Notes: a model not told the origin generated them from the letters alone. Positions 19,521-29,034 are shown, counted from the first letter of the stretch. The stretch: 64,000 bases of DNA from Mucilaginibacter sp. PPCGB 2223 (GCF_001705515.1 NZ_MDJS01000001.1:372001-436000); one strand, 5' to 3'. Made by a program: numbers and translations.

Positions 19521-20577
19521 TGTAATGGGATTAAAACCAATAGTAGGCATTACCATGGGCGACCCGGCCAGTATCGGTCCGGAGATAGCCATCAAAGCCT
19601 TACTCGATAAAGGAATATACAATATCTGCCGTCCGATTTTGGTTGGGGATGCAGGCGTGTTCCATCATATCGCAAAAAAGCTTAATCTGGGTGTCGCTCT
19701 TAATGCGATCAGCAAGGTAAGCGAAGCAAAATTTGAGTTTGGTAAACCCGATATCTATGATCTGAAGAATGTCGATCTCAGTAAACTGGAGTTCGGGCAG
19801 ATCTCGGCTATGTGTGGCGATGCCTCTTTCCAATCGGTAAAGAAAGTGATCGAACTGGCTATGGCGGGAGAGATTGACGCCACAGTAACCGGCCCGATCA
19901 ATAAAAAATCGATCAACGAGGCCGGGCACCATTTTGCCGGGCATACCGAGATATACGCACATTATACCAATACCCGCAAGTACGCGATGTTGCTGGTTGA
20001 GGATAATATGAAAGTGATCCACGTATCGACCCATGTGTCACTGCGCCAGGCCTGCGACCTCGTAAAAAAAGAACGTATCCTCGAAGTGACCGAGTTGTTG
20101 TATAACGGATTGATACAGTTGGGCGAAGCTAACCTGAAGATCGGTATTGCAGGTTTAAACCCGCATGCAGGCGACTCGGGCTTGTTCGGTACCGAAGACG
20201 ACCAGGAAATATTACCTGCAGTTGAAGAAGCTTTGGGCCGTGGTTATGATGTAGAGGGCCCGGTTCCGGCCGATACCATGTTCGCTAAAGCGGCTACAGG
20301 TTATTATGGTGGCGTAGTGGCCATGTATCATGATCAGGGGCATATCCCGTTCAAGCTTTCGGGTTTTAAATGGAATGCTGAGAAAAAGCAGATGGATAGC
20401 GTGAAAGGTGTAAATATCACCATGGGTTTGCCGATCATCCGTACTTCGGTGGATCATGGCACCGCTTTCGAGATAGCCGGTAAAGGTGTTGCCAGTCAGG
20501 ATGCGATGGTGCTGGCTATCCAATCGGCTGTGCAGTTACACAAGCACCGCAGCCCCAAAACAGTGTACCAGGAATGA
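19513..20577 (+). CDS. pdxA2: PdxA2-type 4-phospho-D-threonate/erythronate dehydrogenase (decarboxylating)
   Basis: The protein has 354 residues from the ATG at 19513, or 350 from 19525 (MGLKPIVGITMGDP). The N-terminal GITMGDPASIGPEI, metal-ligand His residues in HFAGHTEIYAHY (about 139-150) and STHVSLRQA (about 171), and YHDQGHIPFK (about 270) mark a PdxA-family enzyme. Classical PdxA acts on 4-phosphohydroxy-threonine in vitamin B6 synthesis. The PdxA2 branch is found beside DUF1537 kinases and converts 4-phospho-D-threonate or -erythronate to DHAP and CO2. The kinase gene follows with an ATGA overlap, which supports the PdxA2 role. The start overlaps the aldolase stop by 8 nt. Confidence 0.88.
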   Translation: MFNVMGLKPIVGITMGDPASIGPEIAIKALLDKGIYNICRPILVGDAGVFHHIAKKLNLGVALNAISKVSEAKFEFGKPDIYDLKNVDLSKLEFGQISAMCGDASFQSVKKVIELAMAGEIDATVTGPINKKSINEAGHHFAGHTEIYAHYTNTRKYAMLLVEDNMKVIHVSTHVSLRQACDLVKKERILEVTELLYNGLIQLGEANLKIGIAGLNPHAGDSGLFGTEDDQEILPAVEEALGRGYDVEGPVPADTMFAKAATGYYGGVVAMYHDQGHIPFKLSGFKWNAEKKQMDSVKGVNITMGLPIIRTSVDHGTAFEIAGKGVASQDAMVLAIQSAVQLHKHRSPKTVYQE

Positions 20578-21740
20578 TCGTAGTTATAGCAGATGACTTT
20601 ACGGGTGCTGCCGAACTGGGCGGTATCGGCTTGCGGTATCAATTGCAGGTCGAGATCAATACCCGTGTCAATCTGCAATCAAAGGCCGATCTGTTTGTGA
20701 TCGCCACAGATACCAGGTCGATGAGCAAAAGCGAGGCCGAGCGCGAAACCGAAGAAGTGGTGCGCGAACTGGCAGAGCTGAACCCAACCTGGGTGTTTAA
20801 AAAAGTCGATTCGGTACTGCGCGGTTATATAGCCGAAGAACTGCGGGTCATCATCAAAAAACTGAACCATACGCGGGCATTGGTCGTGCCGGCCAACCCG
20901 GCGCTTAGCCGTACCATTGTGGATGGGCGATATTATCTTAATGGTTCGCTCTTACACGAAAGCAATTTTGCCAACGATCCCGAATTTCCGGCCAAAACCT
21001 CATCGGTAGTTGAAAGGCTCAACGGCAAAGGCCTGAAGGTTCATTCACAAAAGCATGACGAAACTTTGCAGCACGAAGGCCTGGTTATCGGCGATGCCGG
21101 GAGTACCGACGATCTGAAAGCGTGGGCCGGCAAGATCAATAAAAATATGTTGCTGGCAGGCGCGTCGGGCTTTTTTACCGCTTTGCTGGATAGCCTGATC
21201 ATTCCGGACGCACAAGCCCGAATAGAAAACCCGCGGGCTTTTGAAAACCCGATACTGATCGTATCAGGTACATCGTTCGGTAAAAGTCGTGAGGCTATTA
21301 AAGAATTAAAATCCACCGGGATGCCGGTGAGCTATATGCCGGTGGGGGTGATGAACAAACCCTCGCCCGATGAGGCTGATTATGAAGCCTGGTGCCGCGA
21401 GATCATATCGCTTATCCAAGCGTCGGGTAAAGCAATCGTAGCCGTGAATGACGAGATTATTTATCCGGCGCAGGCCGATGCCAAAGATCTTCGTTATAAA
21501 ACTGCCATTGTTGTTAAAATGGTTTTCGATAGGATAGCTATCAAAGAATTGATGATCGAAGGCGGATCGACTGCGTCGGCAATTTTTAAACAGTTATGTT
21601 TGTACAGGTTCTTCCCTGTAGAAGAACTGGCAACCGGTGTTATCCGGATGCGAACCGAAAATAAACCTGAGCTATATGTCACCCTAAAACCAGGCAGTTA
21701 CGCCTGGCCGCAGGCTGTACAACAATATAGCTTGTACTAA
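20574..21740 (+). CDS. dtnK: Four-carbon acid sugar kinase (DUF1537; probable D-threonate 4-kinase)
   Basis: The 388-residue protein has the DUF1537 two-domain layout. MIVVIADDFTGAAELG is the N-terminal substrate motif, KKVDSVLRGYIAEEL (about 75-90) a second conserved block, and the C-terminal nucleotide-binding half has LMIEGGSTASAIF and LKPGSYAWP. Family members phosphorylate the 4-OH of D-threonate, D-erythronate or 2-keto-tetronates, or act in apiose breakdown. Pairing with PdxA2 rather than with OtnC/OtnI genes favours the D-threonate/erythronate route. The ATG overlaps the pdxA2 stop (ATGA), so the two are translationally coupled. The choice between threonate and erythronate cannot be made from the sequence alone. 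Confidence 0.85.
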   Translation: MIVVIADDFTGAAELGGIGLRYQLQVEINTRVNLQSKADLFVIATDTRSMSKSEAERETEEVVRELAELNPTWVFKKVDSVLRGYIAEELRVIIKKLNHTRALVVPANPALSRTIVDGRYYLNGSLLHESNFANDPEFPAKTSSVVERLNGKGLKVHSQKHDETLQHEGLVIGDAGSTDDLKAWAGKINKNMLLAGASGFFTALLDSLIIPDAQARIENPRAFENPILIVSGTSFGKSREAIKELKSTGMPVSYMPVGVMNKPSPDEADYEAWCREIISLIQASGKAIVAVNDEIIYPAQADAKDLRYKTAIVVKMVFDRIAIKELMIEGGSTASAIFKQLCLYRFFPVEELATGVIRMRTENKPELYVTLKPGSYAWPQAVQQYSLY

Positions 21741-21747
21741 ACTTATA

Positions 21748-23316
21748 ATGCAGAAGCAAACTTTACACCTGGTTGATTACCTCATTGTAGCAGCCGCGCT
21801 GGCTACATCATTGGGTATTGGCCTGGGTTTTCGTAAAAAAAATCATTCTACGCAGGATTATTTTATCTCCAAGGGATCAGTGCCCTCGTGGGCCATTGGT
21901 ATGTCGTTAATGGCTACGCTGGTGAGCAGCGTTACCTTTCTGGCTTATCCCGGCGAAGGTTATTCATCTAACTGGATATTGCTGGTACAAGGGTTGATGG
22001 TGCCGGTGGTGCTGCTGTTTATGGTATGGTTCATCGTACCGCTTTACCGCGATGTGATAGGCCTCAGCACCTACGAATACTTCGAGAAGCGTTTCGGGCT
22101 TTTTGCACGCATGTACAGCTCTATTGCCTTTGTACTCACACACTTTTCAAAAATGGGCACGGTATTTTTCCTGTTGGCGCTTGCTCTATCGAATATGACA
22201 GGCGCCAATACCTTTGCTATCATCTGGGTGATAGGTTTTGTGGTGATCGCCATTACGCTGATAGGCGGGATAGAAGCCGTGATCTGGGCAGATGTGATAC
22301 AAGGCTTCCTGCTTATTGCAGGCGGTGTGGTATCTTTTGTGATCTTATTGTTTGCTTTAAAAGGTGGCCCGGCCGAAGTATGGCACATCGCGGAAGCAAA
22401 CGGTAAAACAGGTTTTGGTCCGTACGATATCAGTTTTAAAAAGCTCACTTTTATAGTGATGGCCATTAACGGCGTGTTTTATGCCATCCAGAAATATGGT
22501 ACTGATCAAACGATGGTGCAGCGATACTTAACTGCTAAAAGCGATAAATCGGCAATCAGGGCAACTTTATTGGGCGTTGGTTTAACTGTGCCGCTTTGGA
22601 TATTGTTTATGTTCATTGGTACGGCGCTGTTTGTATTTTATAGGCAAAATCCGCTGCCTGCCGGTACGCGGCCCGATGCCGTATTCCCGTACTTCATCAT
22701 GACGAACCTGCCCCCGGGCGTAGTGGGTTTAATTTTGGCGGCGTTAATTTCGGCGGCGATATCCAGCTTAGGTTCTGATCTGAACTGCCTGGGTGCCGTA
22801 GGCGTTGAGGATTTTTACAAAAAACTTAAACCCAAAAGCACCGATCTGCAAAACCTGCGCGCCGGACGTTGGATCGTTGTTTTCGGCGGTATTGGCGCAG
22901 TGCTGATAGCCACTTTGTACCTGCTGGCCGGCGACGAAGGCGTTTTGGGTATTGTGTTTACGCTTTACGCGATATTTTCGGGCGGAATTGCCGGGATATT
23001 CCTGTTGGGGCTGTTCAGTTCGCGGGCTAATAAACAAGGTTTACTGATCGGCGTGATTGTTTGCGTGCTCTTTACGGCTTATGCGTTTTTATCGTCAACC
23101 AAAATAGGTTTGGGTAAGGATAAACACCTGCTGCTCGATATGGGCAAGTACGGCTTTAAACAGCATAAGTACATGCTCGGCGTGTACAGCCATTTGATTG
23201 TGATAGGCGTAGGGTACCTGGCGAGCCTGTTTTTCCCAAAAGCGAACGTGCCGAAGAATTTGTTGTTCAGCGGGTGGCTGGAGAAGAGGAGGACAATAAA
23301 TAAAGAAAGGTTTTAG
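21748..23316 (+). CDS. Sodium:solute symporter (SSS family), putative acid-sugar importer
   Basis: This 522-residue membrane protein begins with LHLVDYLIVAAALATSLGIG and shows the SSS signature GSVPSWAIGMSLMATLVSS (about 43-61), the core helix with LILAALISAAISSLGSDLN (about 328-346), and roughly 13 transmembrane segments. It lies 7 nt after the kinase gene. SSS carriers couple Na+ entry to uptake of sugars, sugar acids or sialic acid. As the last gene of the catabolic set, it probably brings the free acid sugar across the inner membrane. The substrate is inferred from the neighbours only. Confidence 0.88.
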   Translation: MQKQTLHLVDYLIVAAALATSLGIGLGFRKKNHSTQDYFISKGSVPSWAIGMSLMATLVSSVTFLAYPGEGYSSNWILLVQGLMVPVVLLFMVWFIVPLYRDVIGLSTYEYFEKRFGLFARMYSSIAFVLTHFSKMGTVFFLLALALSNMTGANTFAIIWVIGFVVIAITLIGGIEAVIWADVIQGFLLIAGGVVSFVILLFALKGGPAEVWHIAEANGKTGFGPYDISFKKLTFIVMAINGVFYAIQKYGTDQTMVQRYLTAKSDKSAIRATLLGVGLTVPLWILFMFIGTALFVFYRQNPLPAGTRPDAVFPYFIMTNLPPGVVGLILAALISAAISSLGSDLNCLGAVGVEDFYKKLKPKSTDLQNLRAGRWIVVFGGIGAVLIATLYLLAGDEGVLGIVFTLYAIFSGGIAGIFLLGLFSSRANKQGLLIGVIVCVLFTAYAFLSSTKIGLGKDKHLLLDMGKYGFKQHKYMLGVYSHLIVIGVGYLASLFFPKANVPKNLLFSGWLEKRRTINKERF

Positions 23317-23347
23317 TGTAAAGTTGTGTTGTGAAAAGCAAAGAGTT

Positions 23348-23432
23348 GGGCGTTTCCCTGCGGGCCGCGCTTTCCGCTCATACTGCACGGGCCTTAGCCA
23401 CGGGCCGGTATCCGCTGCAATCGCTGACGCGG
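23348..23432 (+). repeat. Dispersed GC-rich repeat, copy B
   Basis: This 85-bp copy runs from GGGCGTTTCCCTGCGGG to GCTGACGCGG and aligns end to end with copy C. It fills most of the 142-bp gap between the symporter and the uronidase-like gene, in the same orientation as transcription. It can be read in frame with the downstream gene, but a clean signal peptide begins only after it. Confidence 0.85.
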
Positions 23433-23458
23433 ACCGTTTTAATTTAAAGGGTAGTACC

Positions 23459-26206
23459 ATGAAACATCTGAAAATATTATTACTATTCGTATTTATAACT
23501 ACACTCGCCCACGCAGGCACAACAAAACTCGTGCATATTGTAGTACCTGTTAAATGCCACCCACGTATATTGTTTGGAGCCGAGCATTTGCGCGAAGCAT
23601 ATGTCAAAGCGGGGTACAATGCCATTATCCTGCACCAAAACACGGTGCCCACAGGCTGGGCAATTGTAGTTGGTTTGACCGGCGACGAGTTGGTGACGAA
23701 ATCGATCGCCGCCTGGCATTTGCCGATGAAAAAATTACCCGCAGCCAAAGAAGCTTTCAACATCAATTCATCCAAACAAAATAACATCGTCATAAGCGGT
23801 CTGGATAATTCGGGCGCACTGTACGGCTGTATGGAACTGGCCGACGAGATCAAGGTGACCGGCAAGCAACCGCAAAATATCTCCAGATTCGATCACCCCG
23901 AAATGGTATTGCGGGGCGCTTGCATTGGCTTGCAAAAGTCGACCTATCTACCGGGCCGTACTGTTTATGAGTACCCGTATACGCCCGAAACTTTTCCCTG
24001 GTTTTATGATAAAGCTTTATGGATAAAGTATCTGGATAATATGGTAGAGAACCGGATGAATTCGCTGTACCTGTGGGCCGGTCATCCGTTCGCGTCGCTG
24101 GTAAAATTGAAGGATTATCCGTACGCTGTTGAGGTGGACGATGCAACTTTCAAAAAGAACGAGGAAATGTTCAGGTTTCTGACCGAGGAAGCTGATAAGC
24201 GCGGCATCTGGGTGATCCAGATGTTTTACAACATTATCGTATCCAAGCCTTTTGCCGAGCATAACCACATGAAGACACAGGACCGTAATAGGCCAATCAT
24301 CCCGATCATAGCTGATTATACCCGTAAATCAATAGCTGCCTTTGTTGAGAAATATCCCAATGTGGGCTTAATGGTTTGCCTGGGCGAGGCCATGGAGGGT
24401 GTCGGGCAGGATGATATCGACTGGTTCACAAAAACGATCATCCCGGGTGTAAAAGACGGTTTAAAAGCTTTGGGTAAAACCGAGGAGCCGCCGATTGTTT
24501 TACGCGCACACGATACCGATGCTCCCGCCGATATGAAAGCTGCCTTACCGCTTTACAAAAACCTGTACACCGAAGCCAAATATACCGGCGAAGCTTTAAC
24601 TACTTATACGCCACATGGGCCCTGGGCCGAACTGCATCGCACGTTGAGCCATTTGGGTAGTGTGCAGATCGAAAATATCCACATTATGGCTAATCTTGAG
24701 CCGTTTCGCTATGGTTCGGCCGATTTTATACAGAAATGTGTATTAGCCATGCATAATACTTACGAGGCTAACGGCCTGCACTTGTATCCGCAGGCATCGT
24801 ACTGGGACTGGCCGTACAGTGCCGATAATGCCGATGGCAAGCGCCTGCTGCAAATCGACAGGGACTGGATATGGTATAAGGAATGGTCGCGCTACGCCTG
24901 GAACTCCCACCGGGATACCGTTGCCGAAGGACAATACTGGGCCAGACAGGTAAGTCATAAATACGATTGTGGTGAAAAAGCCGGCGCGGATATTATGGAA
25001 GCCTACAAGCAATCAGGCGAGATAGCGCCTAAACTGCTGCGTCGTTATGGCATTACCGATGGAAACCGCCAGACCTTAACGCTGGGCATGTTTATGAGCC
25101 AGCTGGTTAATCCCGAAAGGTATGGCTTGTTTACGTTGTTGTATAACTCGGAAGGGCCGGAAGGAGAGATGTTGAGCGAATATGCCGATAAGGAATGGAA
25201 CCACCAGCCGCACATCGGCGAAACGCCTTTGCGGGTTGCAGGCGATGTGGTGCAGGAAGGCGCCGATGCCATTAAAGCCATTAACGCAGCCGAACCGTTT
25301 ATTAAAAAAGATAAAGCGGAGTTCGGCAGGTTAAAGAACGATATGTATTGCTATAACGACCTGGCCAATTTTTATGCGTTAAAAGCTCGCGCGGCTTTAC
25401 TGGTGCTGCGCTACAAAAACTCGAAAGATGTGGCTGATCTGGAAAAAGCAGTGCCACTATTGCAGCAAAGCGTTGATCATTTTAAACAGCTCACCGAACA
25501 TACGAAAAACACTTATTTGTATGCTAACAGCATGCAAACCAGTCAGCGTAAAATACCCATTGGCGGTAATGATGGTAAAAATAAAACCTGGGCCGAACTG
25601 CTGCCCAAATACGAAACCGAATTGGCGCATTTTAAGAAGAATGTCGACTCGCTGAAACGCCATCAGGGTGAGCCTGAAAAAGTAAGTGCAGCACCGCTTG
25701 TTCCGGTCAATGTTAATTGGTTATCGAAAGTTGACGGTAATTACACACTTGCCGCAAAAAGCTCGGTTTATGCAGATACCGACCTGGTAGCCAATGTTTA
25801 CGATGGTATATTGAAAAATATGAATGGTTTGCGCTCATCGCAAAAGCAACAAATAACGGGAGGTACTACACTTAAATTTACTACAGATAAGCCAGTGAAA
25901 TTATTGGTGGGCTTTTTTAAGGAAAAGGGAAAAGCGTACTCGCCTGAGCCAACTTTAGAAAATGATGCCACTGCGAACGACTACGGCCAGGCCGAAATCA
26001 AAATAGCCAATGCTATCGTGTTTAAAGACATGCCGCCGGTAAACATCCATGCTTATACCTTCGCTGCGGGTACGCATACGTTTACTTTGGCCAAAGGGCG
26101 CTGTTTGGTATTGGGTTTTGTTGATGGAAGTTCGACGATCCCGGTTTACGATGCCGCGATGAACAAAGGCGGCGTTAACCGTTTTTTAGATGCTTTATTT
26201 GAATAG
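23459..26206 (+). CDS. Large secreted glycosidase, alpha-uronidase-like (family uncertain)
   Basis: I take the start at ATG 23459 (MKHLKILLLFVFITTLAHAG), giving 915 residues with a signal peptide; the frame open to 23324 reads through a repeat. An N-terminal alpha/beta domain of the kind found before GH20/GH67 barrels has NNIVISGLDNSGALYGCMEL. The central part looks like a TIM barrel, with ENRMNSLYLWAGHPF, VGLMVCLGEAMEG and IMANLEPFRYGS; the Glu residues in the last two are catalytic candidates. Trp-rich segments and a helical region follow, then a C-terminal beta domain. The general look fits alpha-glucuronidase or alpha-galacturonidase enzymes; GH138 of RG-II breakdown is one guess. I cannot place the family with confidence. 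Confidence 0.6.
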   Translation: MKHLKILLLFVFITTLAHAGTTKLVHIVVPVKCHPRILFGAEHLREAYVKAGYNAIILHQNTVPTGWAIVVGLTGDELVTKSIAAWHLPMKKLPAAKEAFNINSSKQNNIVISGLDNSGALYGCMELADEIKVTGKQPQNISRFDHPEMVLRGACIGLQKSTYLPGRTVYEYPYTPETFPWFYDKALWIKYLDNMVENRMNSLYLWAGHPFASLVKLKDYPYAVEVDDATFKKNEEMFRFLTEEADKRGIWVIQMFYNIIVSKPFAEHNHMKTQDRNRPIIPIIADYTRKSIAAFVEKYPNVGLMVCLGEAMEGVGQDDIDWFTKTIIPGVKDGLKALGKTEEPPIVLRAHDTDAPADMKAALPLYKNLYTEAKYTGEALTTYTPHGPWAELHRTLSHLGSVQIENIHIMANLEPFRYGSADFIQKCVLAMHNTYEANGLHLYPQASYWDWPYSADNADGKRLLQIDRDWIWYKEWSRYAWNSHRDTVAEGQYWARQVSHKYDCGEKAGADIMEAYKQSGEIAPKLLRRYGITDGNRQTLTLGMFMSQLVNPERYGLFTLLYNSEGPEGEMLSEYADKEWNHQPHIGETPLRVAGDVVQEGADAIKAINAAEPFIKKDKAEFGRLKNDMYCYNDLANFYALKARAALLVLRYKNSKDVADLEKAVPLLQQSVDHFKQLTEHTKNTYLYANSMQTSQRKIPIGGNDGKNKTWAELLPKYETELAHFKKNVDSLKRHQGEPEKVSAAPLVPVNVNWLSKVDGNYTLAAKSSVYADTDLVANVYDGILKNMNGLRSSQKQQITGGTTLKFTTDKPVKLLVGFFKEKGKAYSPEPTLENDATANDYGQAEIKIANAIVFKDMPPVNIHAYTFAAGTHTFTLAKGRCLVLGFVDGSSTIPVYDAAMNKGGVNRFLDALFE

Positions 26207-26210
26207 AAAG

Positions 26211-29033
26211 ATGAAGAAATATAGCCTGATCGTACTATGGATATTATTTGCCGGTTCGGTTTTCGCGCAAAGCGATAACCTGAAATTGTGGTATAACAAA
26301 CCCGCCGAAAAGTGGACGGACGCTTTGCCCATCGGTAACGGCAGGCTTGGCGCAATGATCTATGGCGGCGTAAACAGCGATCATATCCAGTTTAACGAAG
26401 AGACATTATGGAGCGGCGGCCCGCGTATCTATCAACGCGCCGGGGCAGCGAGTTATTTACCGCAGATCAGAAAATTATTGTTTGAAGGCAAGCAGGCCGA
26501 GGCTGAGAAATTGGCAGAAAAGCATTTTATGGGGATGAAAGATCATGAAGCTACTTATCCTGCTGCTTTTACTGCCTGGCTCGATAAAGTAATGGCCGAC
26601 AAAAGTTTAGCCCTGGAGGATGATAGCCGTTGGGAAACAATGAAAATTCCAACAGTAAACGGGTGGGAAGTTGCGGGCCTAACGGGAGTGGACGGTGCCG
26701 TTTGGTTCCGCAATAGTTTTGAATTGCCTGCGGCGTGGAAAGGTAAAAACCTGGTGATTAATTTAGGTAAGATACGCGATAAGGATATTACTTACATCAA
26801 CGGCGTAAAGGTAGGATCGATGGATTCGATGAACCTTGGCCGCAAATACACTATCGCGGCAAGCATACTGAAAGAGGGCAAAAACGAAGTGGCCGTACAG
26901 GTGATTAACCCGTACGATAAGGGCGGACTGGTTGGGCCTAAAGCCGATCAAAAACCTTATGTGGTTTACCCGGAAGGCGAAGACCCGAAAAATGCAATAG
27001 TGTTAAACTCTGAATGGAAATATAAAATCGAGGATGCCAGTCCACCCGCTGCTCCTGTTTATGAAGCCGATTATCAACCATTCGGAGATCTGTATCTTAA
27101 CTTTAAAGAGCAGGGAGCTGCTACCGCTTACCGCCGCGAATTAGATATTAAAAATGCCATCTCAACTACAAGCTATACGGCAAATGGCGTCCACTTCACC
27201 CGCGAGTATTTTGCCAGTGCGCCCGATAAGGCCATTGTTATCCATATCAAGGCCGATAAACCGGGACAGATAAACCTGGATGCGCTGCTGCAAACATTCC
27301 AGAAAGAAAATCATATCACTAAGATTGATGACCATACGCTGGGCATGACGCTTAAAGTTAATAATGGCGTTTTACATGCGGCGGCTTACTTGTATGCCAA
27401 AACTGTTAAAGGTATAGTCAGTATAAGTGGAAAAGGCATTCATATCGCTGCCGCTGATGAGGTAACACTATACTTAACCGCGGGTACCTCGTTTAGAAAT
27501 TATAAAAATGCCTCGGGCAATATTTCGCAGTCATTAATTAAACCGACATTGTCGCTGAAAAGCAAAACCTACGCACAGGTAAAAGCTGCGCATATTGCAG
27601 ATTATCAAAGGTATTTCAATAAGTTCTCGGTTGATTTTGGTGCGGGCAGTAGCCTGCCGACCGATGAGCGGATCAAACAATATTCTGCAGCTACTGATCC
27701 CGGTTTACTGGCGCTGTACATGCAATATGCGCGCTACCTGATGATCTCGTGCTCGCGGCCGGATAGCCCGCTGCCTGCTAACCTGCAAGGCATCTGGAAC
27801 GATCAGCTGACACCGCCGTGGGGTAGCAAATTTACTACCAACATTAACCTGCAAATGAATTACTGGCCGGTGGACGAACTGAACCTTGCAGATTGCGGCC
27901 AGCCGCTGTATAAAATGATCGGCGAGCTATCTGTCGCCGGTAAGGCAACGGCTAAAATACATTATAATGCGCCGGGTTGGGTGCTGCATCACAATACCGA
28001 TATCTGGCTTGGTACGGCGCCTATCAATGCATCCAACCACGGTATCTGGCAAAGTGGCGGTGCGTGGCTGTGCCATAATTTGTACGAACATTACCTGTTC
28101 ACAAGGGATATCGCGTTTTTGAAAAATGCTTACCCAGAAATGAAAGGCGCAGCGGAATTTTTTGTGAGTACGTTAGTTAAAGACCCCAAAACAGGGTATT
28201 TGATCAGCACACCGTCAAACTCGCCTGAACATGGCGGTTTGGTTGCAGGACCTGCGATGGACAGGCAGATCATCCGCGATCTGTTTAAGAACTGCATCGC
28301 GGCAAGCAAAACATTGCGAATTGATGCTGAATTCCGCAAAATACTGGAAGAGAAGTATAAGCAGATAGCGCCGAATATGATCGGCAAATACGGACAGCTG
28401 CAGGAGTGGATGGAAGATAAGGATGATACGGCAGATACGCATCGCCATGTTTCGCATCTGTGGGGCGTGTATCCGGGTACGGACATTACCTGGGATGATT
28501 CGCCGGCGATGATGCATGCTGCCGAGCAGTCATTTAAATTTCGTGGTGATGACGCAACCGGTTGGAGTTTAGCGTGGAAGATCAACCTGATGGCACGTTT
28601 TAAGCATGCTGATCATGCCATGGCGCTGGTTAATAAGTTACTAAGCGTGGCTGAAAACAGCAATCCTAATGGCAAAGAGCGCAGTGGCGTTTACCATAAC
28701 CTGTTCGATGCACACCCGCCTTTCCAGATTGATGGCAATTTTGGCGGCGCGGCGGGTATTGCAGAGATGCTGGTTCAAAGCCAGCAAGGTTATATTGAAC
28801 TGTTTCCGGCCCTGCCATCGGCTTTGCCGAATGGCGAGATCAAAGGCACTTGTGCCCGTAGTGGCTTTGTATTGAATATGAAATGGCAGAATGGTAAACT
28901 GCAACGACTGGAGGTTATATCCAAAGCAGGCAGTGATTGCGAGTTGAAATATGCAGGGCAGGCTGTTAAATTTAAAACCGTTAAAGGCAAAACGTATAAG
29001 TTTAACGGCGAATTAAAAGCCATCGGCACTTGA
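26211..29033 (+). CDS. GH95 glycosidase (alpha-L-fucosidase/alpha-L-galactosidase) with inserted jelly-roll domain
   Basis: The product has 940 residues from ATG 26211, with a signal peptide ending in VFAQ. GH95 landmarks are KLWYNKPAEKWTDALPIGNG at the N-terminus, then TNINLQMNYWP (about 542-552), TPSNSPEH (about 667), HVSHLWGVYPG (about 745) and FQIDGNFGGAAG (about 840), which contain the family's Asn, Glu and Asp catalytic positions. Between about 110 and 285 the N-terminal GH95 domain is interrupted by a jelly-roll segment (WFRNSFELPAAWKGKNLVI, YINGVKVGS) that resembles the one inside sialate O-acetylesterases. This makes it longer than the roughly 780-820 residues usual for GH95. In an RG-II setting, removal of alpha-L-galactose from side chain A is plausible. 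Confidence 0.88.
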   Translation: MKKYSLIVLWILFAGSVFAQSDNLKLWYNKPAEKWTDALPIGNGRLGAMIYGGVNSDHIQFNEETLWSGGPRIYQRAGAASYLPQIRKLLFEGKQAEAEKLAEKHFMGMKDHEATYPAAFTAWLDKVMADKSLALEDDSRWETMKIPTVNGWEVAGLTGVDGAVWFRNSFELPAAWKGKNLVINLGKIRDKDITYINGVKVGSMDSMNLGRKYTIAASILKEGKNEVAVQVINPYDKGGLVGPKADQKPYVVYPEGEDPKNAIVLNSEWKYKIEDASPPAAPVYEADYQPFGDLYLNFKEQGAATAYRRELDIKNAISTTSYTANGVHFTREYFASAPDKAIVIHIKADKPGQINLDALLQTFQKENHITKIDDHTLGMTLKVNNGVLHAAAYLYAKTVKGIVSISGKGIHIAAADEVTLYLTAGTSFRNYKNASGNISQSLIKPTLSLKSKTYAQVKAAHIADYQRYFNKFSVDFGAGSSLPTDERIKQYSAATDPGLLALYMQYARYLMISCSRPDSPLPANLQGIWNDQLTPPWGSKFTTNINLQMNYWPVDELNLADCGQPLYKMIGELSVAGKATAKIHYNAPGWVLHHNTDIWLGTAPINASNHGIWQSGGAWLCHNLYEHYLFTRDIAFLKNAYPEMKGAAEFFVSTLVKDPKTGYLISTPSNSPEHGGLVAGPAMDRQIIRDLFKNCIAASKTLRIDAEFRKILEEKYKQIAPNMIGKYGQLQEWMEDKDDTADTHRHVSHLWGVYPGTDITWDDSPAMMHAAEQSFKFRGDDATGWSLAWKINLMARFKHADHAMALVNKLLSVAENSNPNGKERSGVYHNLFDAHPPFQIDGNFGGAAGIAEMLVQSQQGYIELFPALPSALPNGEIKGTCARSGFVLNMKWQNGKLQRLEVISKAGSDCELKYAGQAVKFKTVKGKTYKFNGELKAIGT

Positions 29034-29034
29034 T

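Noticed and set aside
15846..23316. Apiose (apionate) catabolic pathway for the DUF1537 kinase
   Set aside because: DUF1537 kinases also act in apiose breakdown and the locus has a GH140 apiosidase-type gene. However, no RuBisCO-like or apionate-specific enzyme is present, and the kinase is fused by overlap to PdxA2, which points to threonate or erythronate.
23324..23458. N-terminal extension of the uronidase-like protein by 45 residues
   Set aside because: It reads through repeat copy B, begins with a weak TTG, and puts the evident signal peptide in the middle of the protein. ATG 23459 is preferred.
23095..23865. Long antisense open frame (256 residues) on the minus strand
   Set aside because: It is a shadow of the symporter and uronidase genes and covers repeat B; its protein has no domain features.
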